This document shows positions 51,735 through 60,557 of a stretch of 64,000 nt of DNA, piece after piece. The translations under genes were made by a program, and so were the position numbers. The notes beneath the pieces are model-generated. The model saw nothing but the letters and a program-made list of their open reading frames with translations, searched no databases and had not been told where the DNA came from. Origin of the DNA: Thalassospira alkalitolerans (lineage in GTDB: Bacteria; Pseudomonadota; Alphaproteobacteria; Rhodospirillales; Thalassospiraceae); contig NZ_JFKB01000001.1 of assembly GCF_002115745.1 (NCBI RefSeq), positions 558,001 through 622,000 of the forward strand. Reading direction: 5' to 3'. Position 1 is the first letter of the stretch. Each line of letters opens with the position of its first letter.

Positions 51735-52646
51735 ATGAGAGTTTCGACAGCCGCCATGCAGCAAAACCTGTTGAATCAGATGCGAAGTGTACAATCGCAA
51801 TTGGCCGATGCCACCAAACAATCCAGTTCCGGAATGAAATCCGATTCTTATGCCGGAATTTCGGATAATTCTTATATTATCAGTACGTTAAGCGCCGAAA
51901 TATCGGAATCAGCAGCCTATGCCGATTTGGCCGAACAAATCCAAAGCCGGGTTGAAATGTATTATTCAACGCTTAGCGATATGGTTGATTTGCTAAGTGA
52001 TATGGCGGCCGATATTTCGGGCGCGCTTAGCACCGGCAGCACAAATGTTGAAGGCATCAATGAATCCGCGACGGCGGCTCTTGCGACTATGGCATCGCTT
52101 TTGAATACCCAGTACGAGGATCGGTATCTTTTTGCAGGATCGGCAACCAATACAGCACCGGTGTCGGTTGATGTAGCTGATTACGCGGCTCTGACATCGC
52201 CAAGTACAACCGATACAAGTTATTATTCCGGCAACAACGATGTCGCATCGGTAAAAGTAGCCGATGGAACGACGATTGAATATGGCATCACCGCAGACCA
52301 GACGCCGTTCGAACAGGCTTTGCGGGCGCTTAACCTTACGGCTTATGCGTCTTCGGACCCGATTGATGAAACTGCTTTGACCGAGGCGATGGCCCTTATT
52401 GAGGATGCGGTTGAAGGCATTTCACAGATGCAGACACAGGTATCACTGACACAGGATGAACTTGAGGCCGTTGTCGATATGCATACGAATTTCCAATTGA
52501 CCGCTGAAGGTATCGTGACTGATCTGTCCGAGGTCGATCTGGCCGAAGCCATGGTCAATCTTGAAACCCTGTCGGTGCAGCTTGAAGCGTCTTATTCAGT
52601 GGCTGGTCAGATTGTCGATATGTCGCTGTTCGAATATCTGCGGTAA
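51735..52646 (+). CDS. flgL: Flagellar hook-associated protein 3 FlgL
   Basis: 303 aa flagellin-like junction protein. N-terminal MRVSTAAMQQNLLNQMRSVQ and QLADATKQSSSGMKSDSYAG, then TMASLLNTQYEDRYLFAGSA, the usual GxYLFxG motif. The C-terminal half holds VDLAEAMVNLETLSVQLEAS YSVAGQIVDMSLFEYL, typical of FlgL. Last gene of the hook transcript. Confidence 0.92.
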   Translation: MRVSTAAMQQNLLNQMRSVQSQLADATKQSSSGMKSDSYAGISDNSYIISTLSAEISESAAYADLAEQIQSRVEMYYSTLSDMVDLLSDMAADISGALSTGSTNVEGINESATAALATMASLLNTQYEDRYLFAGSATNTAPVSVDVADYAALTSPSTTDTSYYSGNNDVASVKVADGTTIEYGITADQTPFEQALRALNLTAYASSDPIDETALTEAMALIEDAVEGISQMQTQVSLTQDELEAVVDMHTNFQLTAEGIVTDLSEVDLAEAMVNLETLSVQLEASYSVAGQIVDMSLFEYLR

Positions 52647-52673
52647 CATGCATCAAAGCGGTGGCGCACGGGC

Positions 52674-53519
52674 TTATCGGTTGTTTAACGGGGCAAGGAT
52701 TTCGTGTTCTTCGGCCAGCATGCCGTATTTTTCAAGAATATCGCCGTAAACGCCGTTCTTGCGCAACACGGTTAGTCCATGATTAAGCCGTTCAAGCAAA
52801 AAGCCGGAACTTTTGGCCTTGCGCGAGATACAGGAATAATACGGGCTGTTATCAATGTCGCGATAGCTCAGTTTGACCTGTTGGTCATGCGTTTGATTGC
52901 GCGTGCGGATTGTGTATTGCATTGGTGCCTGAAAGCTGAAGATAGCGTCAAGGCGGCGTGCCAGCAAAAGCCCAAGCAGAGCGTTCTCGCTGTTGGCTGA
53001 AATGACATCAAGGCCCGCATTGCGTGCCTGGCTTTCAAGTGTGTAGCCTGCAACAACTCCAATCGTCAGCTGTTTGGCATCGGCCAGTTGTTCGATGCCA
53101 TCAAGTGCCGCATTGTTCAAGCTGAACAGACCAATATGTTCGCGGCCAAGCTCGTTGGAATATAAAAATGCTGTTTCGCGTTCAGGGGAATAACTACACG
53201 AACACAGACCATCAGCGGCGCCTTGTTCGGCCATCAGATAGGCCCGTTTCCAGGGATAAAATGGTGTAATCACCGCGATATGGCTGACCGCAAAAGCCGC
53301 CCTGAGGATTTCCACATCAGAACCCGGCATCACCGGGCGATCTGCAATCTTGGACGGTGGGAACGGATTGCACATCAAGATGACGTTCTGGCGCGGATTG
53401 GGTGGCTGTAGGAGCGGGGGTTCTGCGGCGGCTTGTTTTGATCCGGTCATCACACCGGTAATCAAACAAACAACGCCGATCAGGCGGTAAATTGGGCGCA
53501 ACAGCAATCCGAATGTCAC
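52674..53519 (-). CDS. Orphan periplasmic solute-binding protein, family 3-like
   Basis: 281 aa. A signal-like N-terminus (LIGVVCLITGVMTGSKQAAA) precedes a two-lobe fold: NVILMCNPFPPSKIADRPVM, PGSDVEILRAAFAVSHIAVI, FYPWKRAYLMAEQGAADGLC and YTLESQARNAGLDVISANSE. It ends LERLNHGLTVLRKNGVYGDI LEKYGM, the family 3 C-terminus. No ABC partner is nearby. It is convergent with flgL. Four Cys, unusual for this family. Confidence 0.82.
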   Translation of the reverse strand: MTFGLLLRPIYRLIGVVCLITGVMTGSKQAAAEPPLLQPPNPRQNVILMCNPFPPSKIADRPVMPGSDVEILRAAFAVSHIAVITPFYPWKRAYLMAEQGAADGLCSCSYSPERETAFLYSNELGREHIGLFSLNNAALDGIEQLADAKQLTIGVVAGYTLESQARNAGLDVISANSENALLGLLLARRLDAIFSFQAPMQYTIRTRNQTHDQQVKLSYRDIDNSPYYSCISRKAKSSGFLLERLNHGLTVLRKNGVYGDILEKYGMLAEEHEILAPLNNR

Positions 53520-53823
53520 AATGGTCTTCTTTTCCGGCCGTTCTGATAATGCACGATAGTTTACGAGTTTCGTCGCAAGACGTTACGAGACGTATCGTCT
53601 GTGATGTAACTGCAAAACAGGCATTATTTTTCAGATTCAGCCTCGAATCCGTTGCCGCCTGTTACCAATGATCCAAAGTAAAACCCAAAGAAGTGATAAT
53701 CACAAGTCGCTTGGGGGTGAACTTTTCGGTAACGATCAACCGGGGCAAGGTTTTGTCGATCACGATGTCGAAAATAGAAAGCCGACGCAAATGCGCCGGC
53801 TTTCTATCTGAAATTATTTTGCC
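53520..53823. other. 304-bp intergenic stretch between two minus-strand genes
   Basis: Apart from the pckA terminator hairpin at 53770-53807, I see no coding frame or RNA gene. The part next to the binding-protein gene should hold its promoter, but no clear boxes stand out. Confidence 0.5.
53770..53807 (-). terminator. Terminator-like hairpin after pckA
   Basis: ATAGAAAGCCGACGC and GCGCCGGCTTTCTAT pair (one mismatch) around AAAT. On the minus strand it is followed by TTTTCG, a short U-run. Confidence 0.65.
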
Positions 53824-55449
53824 TTATTCGGCGGCTTTGACTTCGGCATTGCTGCGGATGGCGGCATCACGAACATCACCATCGACATGTTCTTCGAACT
53901 TGGTGAAGTTCTTTTCGAACAGGCCGGTCAGGTTGGCCGCGGCCTTGTCATAGGCCGCTTTGTCCGACCAGCTGTCGCGCGGGTTCAGAACTTCTGCCGG
54001 GATATCGCCGCAGGCGGTCGGATATGCCAGGCCGAAATACGGATCGGTTGCGAAGTCGGCATTTGTCAGTTCACCATTGAGGGCCGCATTCAAAAGACCG
54101 CGGGTATAGCCGATCTTCATACGCGAACCAACGCCATAGGCCCCACCGGACCAGCCGGTATTGACCAGCCAGCAATTGGCCTGATGTTTTTCCATCAATT
54201 CGCCCAGAAGCTTGGCATAAACCGACGGATGACGCGGCATGAACGGCGCACCAAAGCAAGCCGAGAACGCAGCGGTTGGTTCCTTGACGCCTTTTTCCGT
54301 GCCAGCAACCTTTGCGGTGTAACCTGACAGGAAGTGGTACATCGCCTGTGCCGAGGTCAGCTTGGCAATCGGGGGCAGAACACCAAATGCGTCACAGGTC
54401 AGCATGATGATGTTTTTCGGATGACCGCCACGGCCGTTTTCCGATGCATTCGGGATGAATTCAATCGGATAGGAAGAGCGGGTATTTTCGGTGTGACGTG
54501 CATCGTCGAGATCAAGCTGGCGCGATTGCTTGTTCATCACAACGTTTTCCAGAACCGTGCCAAATGTTTCGGTCGTGGCATAGATTTCCGGTTCGGCTTC
54601 TTTCGAAAGTTTGATCACCTTGGCATAGCAACCGCCTTCGAAGTTAAAGACGCCGTCTTCGCCCCAGCCATGTTCGTCATCACCGATAAGAGTGCGTGAT
54701 GCGTCGGCCGAAAGGGTGGTTTTGCCGGTGCCCGACAGACCAAAGAAGATCGCGGTATCGCCGTCCTTGCCCATATTGGCCGAGCAATGCATTGGCATGA
54801 CGCCTTTGGCGGGCAGAATATGGTTAAGGACAGAGAAGATCGATTTCTTGATTTCGCCAGCATACCAGGTGCCGCCGATGATAACCATTTTGCGTTCGAA
54901 CGATACAACGACAAAAACTTCGGAGCGGGTGCCGTCGACTTCGGGATCCGCTTGCAAGCCCGGGGCGTGCAGAACGGTGAAATCCGGTGCAAAATCGCGC
55001 AATTCATCTTTTTGCGGCTGGATGAACATGTTGCGCGCAAAAAGGTTGTGCCACGCGTTTTCGGTAACGACGCGAACCGGCAGGCGGAAACGTGGATCAG
55101 AACCGGCATAGCAGTCCTGAACGAATAGTTCGGTGCCCTGAAAGTAAGCACGCACTTTCTGATACAGGCGATCGAATACTTCGGGGCTGACCGGGCGGTT
55201 AACGTCGCCCCAATCAATTTCGTTCTTGGTGCTTTCCTCTTCGACGATAAAACGGTCCTGCGGGGAACGGCCGGTATGTTCGCCGGTCAACGCAACAAAT
55301 GCGCCACCTTTGGCAATTTTACCTTCCTGACGACGGATCGCATGTTCGTAAAGGCCTGCAGCGTCCAAATTCCAGTGAACGGCGCCAAGGTTTTTGAGGC
55401 CATGAGTTTCAAGGCCTACACGGCTGACAACGGGTCCTGATTGCAGCAC
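53824..55449 (-). CDS. pckA: Phosphoenolpyruvate carboxykinase (ATP)
   Basis: 541 aa. ATP-type PEPCK motifs: Walker [14 protein letters not shown], the preceding FFGLSGTG strand, kinase-2 [20 protein letters not shown], the substrate Arg region [14 protein letters not shown], and metal-binding Lys/His in [16 protein letters not shown] and [14 protein letters not shown]. It makes PEP from oxaloacetate for gluconeogenesis. In many alphaproteobacteria pckA lies by chvGI and hprK, but here the neighbours differ. Confidence 0.98.
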   Translation of the reverse strand: MLQSGPVVSRVGLETHGLKNLGAVHWNLDAAGLYEHAIRRQEGKIAKGGAFVALTGEHTGRSPQDRFIVEEESTKNEIDWGDVNRPVSPEVFDRLYQKVRAYFQGTELFVQDCYAGSDPRFRLPVRVVTENAWHNLFARNMFIQPQKDELRDFAPDFTVLHAPGLQADPEVDGTRSEVFVVVSFERKMVIIGGTWYAGEIKKSIFSVLNHILPAKGVMPMHCSANMGKDGDTAIFFGLSGTGKTTLSADASRTLIGDDEHGWGEDGVFNFEGGCYAKVIKLSKEAEPEIYATTETFGTVLENVVMNKQSRQLDLDDARHTENTRSSYPIEFIPNASENGRGGHPKNIIMLTCDAFGVLPPIAKLTSAQAMYHFLSGYTAKVAGTEKGVKEPTAAFSACFGAPFMPRHPSVYAKLLGELMEKHQANCWLVNTGWSGGAYGVGSRMKIGYTRGLLNAALNGELTNADFATDPYFGLAYPTACGDIPAEVLNPRDSWSDKAAYDKAAANLTGLFEKNFTKFEEHVDGDVRDAAIRSNAEVKAAE

Positions 55450-55516
55450 GGATCTCTCCTGGTGGGATTAAGTCTGGGGGTTAAAAGGCAATTATACACA
55501 ACCGATATGTGGGTTA

Positions 55517-55567
55517 ACCGGTTGCGTTGCGACATATTGTTACAAAGGTGTCTTAAAAGCAACCGGT
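55517..55567. repeat. Inverted repeat upstream of pckA
   Basis: ACCGGTTGC (55517-55525) and GCAACCGGT (55559-55567) are exact reverse complements 33 bases apart, in the gap upstream of pckA. It may be a leader hairpin or a regulator site; I cannot tell which. Confidence 0.4.
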
Positions 55568-55658
55568 CCTTTGGCCCAATACCAAGGAAAACGTAGACGT
55601 TTTTGCGTTTACGAAAAGTCTGGTTTCGAAAGTGATAATTAAATCTTCATTGCCCAAT

Positions 55659-56432
55659 TCAGGCCATCTGACCGCGCGCTTTTTCACACATTTCGACCAG
55701 AATGTCGCGTGCGTCGCCCGGACTTTTGATCGTTCCGGGGAACTCGATCCTTAAACGGGGGGAATCGGCAGAATCGCGTTCTAAATCCATTCCATCACAG
55801 TCGATGGCGATCATTTTCCAGCCGTCATTTTTGTTCTTATCGGTGAAATGACCAACAATATCGGCAATGGCATCGGCGTGATCGTTATTCATATGACCGA
55901 CGACATCATCATGCCCGGCAACGAGTGAAAGACAGCCCCCGGCAATGAACTGATTTCCGTTCAGGCGGCGTTGCTTGCCAAATCCGCCGACCCAGTAAAC
56001 GGCCTCGACCGCGACGTGGTAAAAGCCAAAATCGGCAAAGTCAGCATATTGCCCGGCATCCGGATGCGCGGTCAGATACCGTTTGCGGGTATCGGGTGCC
56101 GTATCGGGAACAGCACGGCCAAAAATCGTAAGTCTGGCACTGTCTGTATCGATCCGTTTGTTTTGTGCGGGATCGTTGAGCTGATCGATAAACAGTAATG
56201 ACAGCCGGGGATCGCTTTGCAGATGGCGGGTATGGTCGGCCAAATCGGAAATAAGTAAAATCGGGCTGCCATCAATGTGAACGGCCGGAACGACCATAGA
56301 TGTTACCGGCCAGCCATCTGTGACCTGTTTATGATCACGGGCCGTTGTTGCCAGAACGGTATGCGGCGCACGGCGCATCATGCGCCGAAGATCACAAGCG
56401 GCATTTCCATTCTGATTTTTGCTGTCCGGCAT
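55659..56432 (-). CDS. HugZ-like haem-utilisation protein (PNPOx-like fold with DUF2470)
   Basis: 257 aa. The N-terminal split-barrel FMN/haem fold shows RAPHTVLATTARDHKQVTDG, WPVTSMVVPAVHIDGSPILL and ISDLADHTRHLQSDPRLSLL; YWVGGFGKQRRL is the family motif before the C-terminal DUF2470-like part with VGHMNNDHADAIADIVGHF. HugZ proteins degrade or bind haem; other members only bind flavin. ATG 56432 gives MPDSKNQNGN; the longer frame is unlikely. Confidence 0.87.
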   Translation of the reverse strand: MPDSKNQNGNAACDLRRMMRRAPHTVLATTARDHKQVTDGWPVTSMVVPAVHIDGSPILLISDLADHTRHLQSDPRLSLLFIDQLNDPAQNKRIDTDSARLTIFGRAVPDTAPDTRKRYLTAHPDAGQYADFADFGFYHVAVEAVYWVGGFGKQRRLNGNQFIAGGCLSLVAGHDDVVGHMNNDHADAIADIVGHFTDKNKNDGWKMIAIDCDGMDLERDSADSPRLRIEFPGTIKSPGDARDILVEMCEKARGQMA

Positions 56433-56513
56433 GTTATGCGCCCTTCGATGAACCGGACTTTTTATTTGGGGTGGAAAAATCCGCTTCGCAATGCATTGCG
56501 ACAATGCATCTGT

Positions 56514-56717
56514 TTATGACTTGGTTTGACGGGCTTTTGATGAAGGACGGACCGTTGCCTGACGTCTTTTTCGAACAAGGTCTAAAACACGTTTTTTGCC
56601 ACCGTCACTCATGCCCATCCAAGCCCCGATTTCATCGCCTGTTCGATAGCATCCGGTGCAATAGTCCGCAGTGGGGTCAAGAACGCAAATGCCGATGCAC
56701 GGGGATTTGACAGGCAT
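56514..56717 (-). CDS. DUF1289 Fe-S-type small protein
   Basis: 67 aa. The whole protein matches DUF1289: SPCIGICVLDPTADYCTGCY, RTGDEIGAWMGMSDGGKKRV, with four Cys in CxxxC..CxxC arrangement that probably bind a metal or Fe-S centre. Function unknown. It lies upstream of the HugZ-like gene on the same strand, 81 bases apart, so a shared transcript is likely. Confidence 0.9.
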   Translation of the reverse strand: MPVKSPCIGICVLDPTADYCTGCYRTGDEIGAWMGMSDGGKKRVLDLVRKRRQATVRPSSKARQTKS

Positions 56718-56842
56718 GATTTTCCGATATCGCTGATGGATGAAATGTTACCTGCATAGAAAACACAAAGCCTGTCGGGATCAAGGGGGAATGATCATGA
56801 CGGGCTTTGTAAATTCGTTGAGGGTGGGTTGGCAATGAAATG

Positions 56843-57040
56843 TCAGAGACGCGAAAACCAGTTTCTGATTTGCCGGTCGGCTTCTTCGCGTTCAACACCA
56901 TAGGCTTCTTGGATCAGGCCAATCAGTTTGTCACGCTGGCCTTGCGTCTGGTTGACATCATCGTCGGTCAGGCGGCCCCATTCGCGTTTGATGTTACCGC
57001 GCATTTGTTTCCAGCGGCCTTGGATCTGGTCCCAATTCAT
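56843..57040 (-). CDS. CsbD-family stress protein
   Basis: 65 aa. MNWDQIQGRWKQMRGNIKRE and WGRLTDDDVNQTQGQRDKLI are the CsbD signature. CsbD-like proteins are small, abundant stress proteins of unknown action. AGGAG lies 8 bases before the ATG at 57040; the longer frame to 57361 is not part of the family. 262 bases upstream to the next gene hold no other feature I can name. Confidence 0.93.
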   Translation of the reverse strand: MNWDQIQGRWKQMRGNIKREWGRLTDDDVNQTQGQRDKLIGLIQEAYGVEREEADRQIRNWFSRL

Positions 57041-57302
57041 CAGGTATTCTCCTGCAGTATTATGGATCGGTTGCTCGTTTTTAATCGGAACATGGGATGG
57101 GCAATGCCCGGATTTTCCCGGTTCCTGTTTTGTTTTATGTAAAACGTTATGCTGGTGGGTTTGTTCCACAGGGGTCCTGTTGGCCGGGTGGGGCGCGATC
57201 CCGCTGGCTTGCCATATTCGCCCTGTGGGGGTATAGCCGACCCAGTTTTTTTTATTGGAGTGTGTGCCAAGCGCACCATGGGCGTGCAGCACGGAGGAAA
57301 TG

Positions 57303-57917
57303 ATGCGCGGATATTTCGGGATCGGAATCGAAGGGGCGAGCAAGCCCTTGAATGTGGGCACCCTGTTTCGCTCTGCACATGCCTTTGGGGCCAGCTTTGC
57401 CTTTACGGTCGACGCGGATTTTCGCGATGAACGGTCTAATATAACCGATACATCGCGGGCGACGGAACAGATGCCGTATTATCATTTCCCCGATCATGAT
57501 CACTTTTTCCTGCCATCGGGGTGCCGGATGGTCGGTGTGGAACTGACCTCGGATGCGATTGAACTGCCCAGTTTCAAGCATCCGTCTAGGGCGGCTTATA
57601 TCCTTGGCCCGGAGCGCGGCAACTTGTCACCGGAAATGCAGGAACAATGCGACTTTATTGTCAAGATCCCGATGAGCTTCTGCGTCAATGTCGCGATTGC
57701 GGCCAATATCGTGATGTATGATCGCCTGATCAGTCTTGGCCGTTTTGCGCCGCGCCCGGTGCGTGCCGGTGCGCCGACTGAACCCAAGCCCAAGGCATTT
57801 TATGGCGGCTGGATTTCGCGCACACGTGACAAGCACAAGGCCGACCCCGAGAAATTCCAAACAGCCCCGCCGCCAGATTATAGCGTGGTCGACGGCACGC
57901 TGGATGATGAAGATTAA
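57303..57917 (+). CDS. SpoU/TrmH-family RNA methyltransferase
   Basis: 204 aa. SPOUT motifs: 1 KPLNVGTLFRSAHAFGASFA, 2 AAYILGPERGNLSPEMQE, 3 VKIPMSFCVNVAIAANIVMY with a knot-forming core. The usual N/S in motif 3 (SLNVS) is changed to CVNVA. It lacks the N-terminal substrate domain, so a tRNA or rRNA 2'-O-methyltransferase is likely but the target is unknown. The ATG at 57303 has GGAGG 5 bases before; ATG 57300 is too close to it. Confidence 0.88.
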   Translation: MRGYFGIGIEGASKPLNVGTLFRSAHAFGASFAFTVDADFRDERSNITDTSRATEQMPYYHFPDHDHFFLPSGCRMVGVELTSDAIELPSFKHPSRAAYILGPERGNLSPEMQEQCDFIVKIPMSFCVNVAIAANIVMYDRLISLGRFAPRPVRAGAPTEPKPKAFYGGWISRTRDKHKADPEKFQTAPPPDYSVVDGTLDDED

Positions 57918-57950
57918 TCCTGATTAAAGATTGATCCCAATTAAAGGGAA

Positions 57951-57989
57951 GCAACGACCGCGAGGGAGGAGCGCGGCCGTTGCGTTTTC
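57951..57989 (+). terminator. Rho-independent terminator after the RNA methyltransferase gene
   Basis: GCAACGACCGCG pairs with CGCGGCCGTTGC (one mismatch) around a 9-nt loop, followed by GTTTT. Confidence 0.75.
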
Positions 57990-58067
57990 CTGACCCGGGT
58001 TTCATCGACCAAGGGGGGAAGGTCGATGACAGGGCGTTGGGTCAGGTTGTTTGATTGTCTGGCGGGT

Positions 58068-60323
58068 TCAGGCCGCTTTGATTGTTGTGGTTTCGTCTTT
58101 ATCGTTATCTAGGGTTTCCACCTTGCCCGGCAGTGTGCCCATCGGGTTGCGCAACAGATTGGCGATCATGCGCATCCCGACATCGCCCTGAAGCGTTAGA
58201 AGGCTTTCGGGATGAAATTGCACCGCACTGATCGGCAGGCTTTGATGGCGAATGCCCATCACAACTCCGTCGCTGCTGCGTGCGGTTACTTTCAGATCGG
58301 CGGGCAGTGTTGCCAGATCGGCAAACAGTGAATGGTAACGCCCGACAACAATTTCATCGGGAAGCCCGTCAAACAGGGGATCGAATTGATCCAGTTTCAC
58401 CTTTGACGGTTTACCATGCATCGGTGTGTCAAGTTGGCCGAGCGATCCACCGAAAAATTCGACAATCCCCTGCAAGCCAAGACAAACCCCAAAAACCGGA
58501 AGCCCGGCGGCAAGGGCGCGTTCGATACTTTGACGCAAGCCATAATCATCGGGGCGTCCGGGGCCGGGTGACAGAAACACCAGGTCGGGTTTGAAATCGT
58601 CAAATGCTTCGTCGGGGAAACCGGGGCGAAGCGTTAACGTCTCGGCCCCCGTTGCGCGGATATAGCTTGCCAGGTTTTGGACAAAACTGTCCTCGTGATC
58701 GATCAACAGTACACGTTTACCAACACCCGATACCGTTGGATCAATCATGGCTTCGTCTTTGGCGTCGCGGGTGACGGCATCGATCATTGCCGATGCTTTC
58801 AGCACGGTTTCGGCTTCTTCGGCGGCAGATTCACTATCAAACAGCAATGTTGCCCCGGCGCGGACTTCGGCAATACCCTGTTTTAAGCGCACCGTGCGTA
58901 ATGTCAGGCCGGTATTCAGGTCGCCATTGCACAGAACCGCGCCAATTGCCCCGCCATACCAGGCACGCGGGCTGCGTTCGACGGTCTCGATATGCTTCAT
59001 TGCGGCGCGTTTCGGGGCACCGGTCACGGTTACAGCCCAGCAATGGGTCAGGAAGGCATCCAACGCATCGAACCCGTCGCGCAGGCGACCTTCGACATGA
59101 TCAACGGTGTGGATCAGGCGTGAATACATTTCGATCTGGCGACGGCCCAGAATGCGGATGCTGCCGGGTTTGCAAACGCGCGCCTTGTCGTTGCGATCAA
59201 CGTCGGTACACATGGTCAATTCGGATTCTTCCTTGGCCGAATTCAACAGCGTGCGGATATTTTCGGCATCCTCAATCGCATCGCGGCCGCGCGCAATCGT
59301 GCCGGAAATCGGGCAGGTTTCAACCCGCTGACCGGTTACGCGAACATACATTTCCGGCGAGGCCCCAATCAGGTGTTCGCCATCGCCCAGATTGATCAGG
59401 AAGCCATAAGGTGCCGGGTTGCGCCGTTTCAGGCGGCGGAATATTTCCGACGGCGCGGTTTTGCATTCCGTGCGGAACACGCGGCTGGGGACGACTTCAA
59501 AAAGTTCGCCACGGGCAAAGCGCGGTTTGGTTTCATCGACCACGGCGGCGTATTCGCCGTCTATCATGTCATTTTCGACCGCCGTGTTTGCGCCATGCGA
59601 CGGCGGGTGATCCTGTGCGATACGTTCAAGCCCGGCGGTGCTGCGCCCGTCAGGCGCAATGAAGTCATATTCAAACAGGGTCGCGACCTTGGATGCATGA
59701 TCGACCGTAATGATCTGATCGGGCAGGTAAAGATGAACATCCTTGTGATCGCGGCTGCGATCCTGCGTCAGTGATATCTGTTCGAAATGAAGGGCGATGT
59801 CGTATCCGAACGCACCATACAGACCCAAACGTTCCTCGCCCTTATGGGCAAACAGATCGCGGATGGCGCGCACGACGGAAAACAGGCTGGGTTGCTGGCT
59901 GCGGTGTTCTTCGGGGAACCATGCGGCGGCCTTGCCGACAAAGCCATATATGCCATCATCGCCGTTGGTCAGGCCGTCAATATGGTGATGGTCAGAAAGG
60001 ATTTTTTCGATGACGGGCAACAGCACCCGGCCGCGGTCATTTAGGGCGCGGATGGCAAAGCCGCGTTCACGCCCGGTGATTTCAAGCGGCGGTGTTGAAA
60101 ACCCCATATCCCAACGCGAATATCGCCCCGGAAATTCATAGGAAGATGACAGCAAAACACCCTTGGTCCGATCCAACGCATCAATCAGATGCTCGGTGGC
60201 ATTTTCATAGGTGATTTCCGTCTGGCGGCGAATGACAGCAATACCGCCATCGGTGGTATATCGATATTCGCTGCTGATGTTGCGGCCGGTTGTTTCGTGG
60301 GGCTTTGGGGTCGGGTTGGTCAC
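58068..60323 (-). CDS. trpE: Fused anthranilate synthase TrpE(G)
   Basis: 751 aa: chorismate-binding component I fused to the glutamine amidotransferase component II, as in Rhizobium and Azospirillum TrpE(G). The TrpE part holds the chorismate-binding core (RGELFEVVPSRVFRTECKT, PYGFLINLGDGEHLIGASPE, ELTMCTDVDRNDKARVCKPG, AVTVTGAPKRAAMKHIETVE). The TrpG part has VLLIDHEDSFVQNLASYIRA, the catalytic Cys in PVFGVCLGLQGIVEFFGG and the His-Glu of VQFHPES. It makes anthranilate, the first step of Trp synthesis. Start is GTG at 60323 with GGAG before it. A WWW leader peptide and attenuator precede it. Confidence 0.96.
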   Translation of the reverse strand: MTNPTPKPHETTGRNISSEYRYTTDGGIAVIRRQTEITYENATEHLIDALDRTKGVLLSSSYEFPGRYSRWDMGFSTPPLEITGRERGFAIRALNDRGRVLLPVIEKILSDHHHIDGLTNGDDGIYGFVGKAAAWFPEEHRSQQPSLFSVVRAIRDLFAHKGEERLGLYGAFGYDIALHFEQISLTQDRSRDHKDVHLYLPDQIITVDHASKVATLFEYDFIAPDGRSTAGLERIAQDHPPSHGANTAVENDMIDGEYAAVVDETKPRFARGELFEVVPSRVFRTECKTAPSEIFRRLKRRNPAPYGFLINLGDGEHLIGASPEMYVRVTGQRVETCPISGTIARGRDAIEDAENIRTLLNSAKEESELTMCTDVDRNDKARVCKPGSIRILGRRQIEMYSRLIHTVDHVEGRLRDGFDALDAFLTHCWAVTVTGAPKRAAMKHIETVERSPRAWYGGAIGAVLCNGDLNTGLTLRTVRLKQGIAEVRAGATLLFDSESAAEEAETVLKASAMIDAVTRDAKDEAMIDPTVSGVGKRVLLIDHEDSFVQNLASYIRATGAETLTLRPGFPDEAFDDFKPDLVFLSPGPGRPDDYGLRQSIERALAAGLPVFGVCLGLQGIVEFFGGSLGQLDTPMHGKPSKVKLDQFDPLFDGLPDEIVVGRYHSLFADLATLPADLKVTARSSDGVVMGIRHQSLPISAVQFHPESLLTLQGDVGMRMIANLLRNPMGTLPGKVETLDNDKDETTTIKAA

Positions 60324-60394
60324 GTCAGATTCTCCGTTTACGGGGCGCTGCCGCAGGCGGATTGTGACGTTTCAGCAAATGAAAAAAGGATCTG

Positions 60395-60426
60395 AAAACA
60401 CAAAACCGCCTGCAAAGATCAGGCGG
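60395..60426 (-). terminator. trp attenuator terminator
   Basis: On the minus strand CCGCCTG (60426-60420) and CAGGCGG (60412-60406) pair around a 7-nt loop and are followed by TTTTGTGTTTT. An upstream GGCGGCC (60458-60452) pairs with GGCCGCC (60428-60422), which overlaps the first terminator arm, so the two structures exclude each other. Confidence 0.88.
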
Positions 60427-60461
60427 CCGGTAGGTTTAGGGCATGATAATTGGCCGCCCGC

Positions 60462-60521
60462 TTATGCGGACCACCACCAACGATTAGCAATAAGGATTGG
60501 GTTCATGCCGTGTGTTTTCAT
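60462..60521 (-). CDS. trpL: Trp operon leader peptide TrpL
   Basis: A 19-residue frame, MKTHGMNPILIANRWWWSA, with three consecutive Trp codons just before the stop. It lies 35 bases upstream of the attenuator terminator stem and 140 bases from trpE(G). No ribosome site precedes it, and the -10-like element ends 7 bases before its A, so the mRNA probably starts at the AUG (leaderless), as in Sinorhizobium meliloti trpL, whose peptide also ends with WWW. High when charged tRNA-Trp is scarce, the stalled ribosome would favour the antiterminator. Confidence 0.9.
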   Translation of the reverse strand: MKTHGMNPILIANRWWWSA

Positions 60522-60528
60522 GAGGAAA

Positions 60529-60557
60529 ACTATGATCAGAGATTGGTCATGCGTCAA
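60529..60557 (-). promoter_or_regulatory. Candidate trpL/trpE(G) promoter
   Basis: On the minus strand TTGACG (60557-60552) and CATAGT (60534-60529) are separated by 17 bases; the predicted start falls at or one base before the A of the trpL AUG. The -35 box overlaps the stop of the upstream channel gene. Confidence 0.6.
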
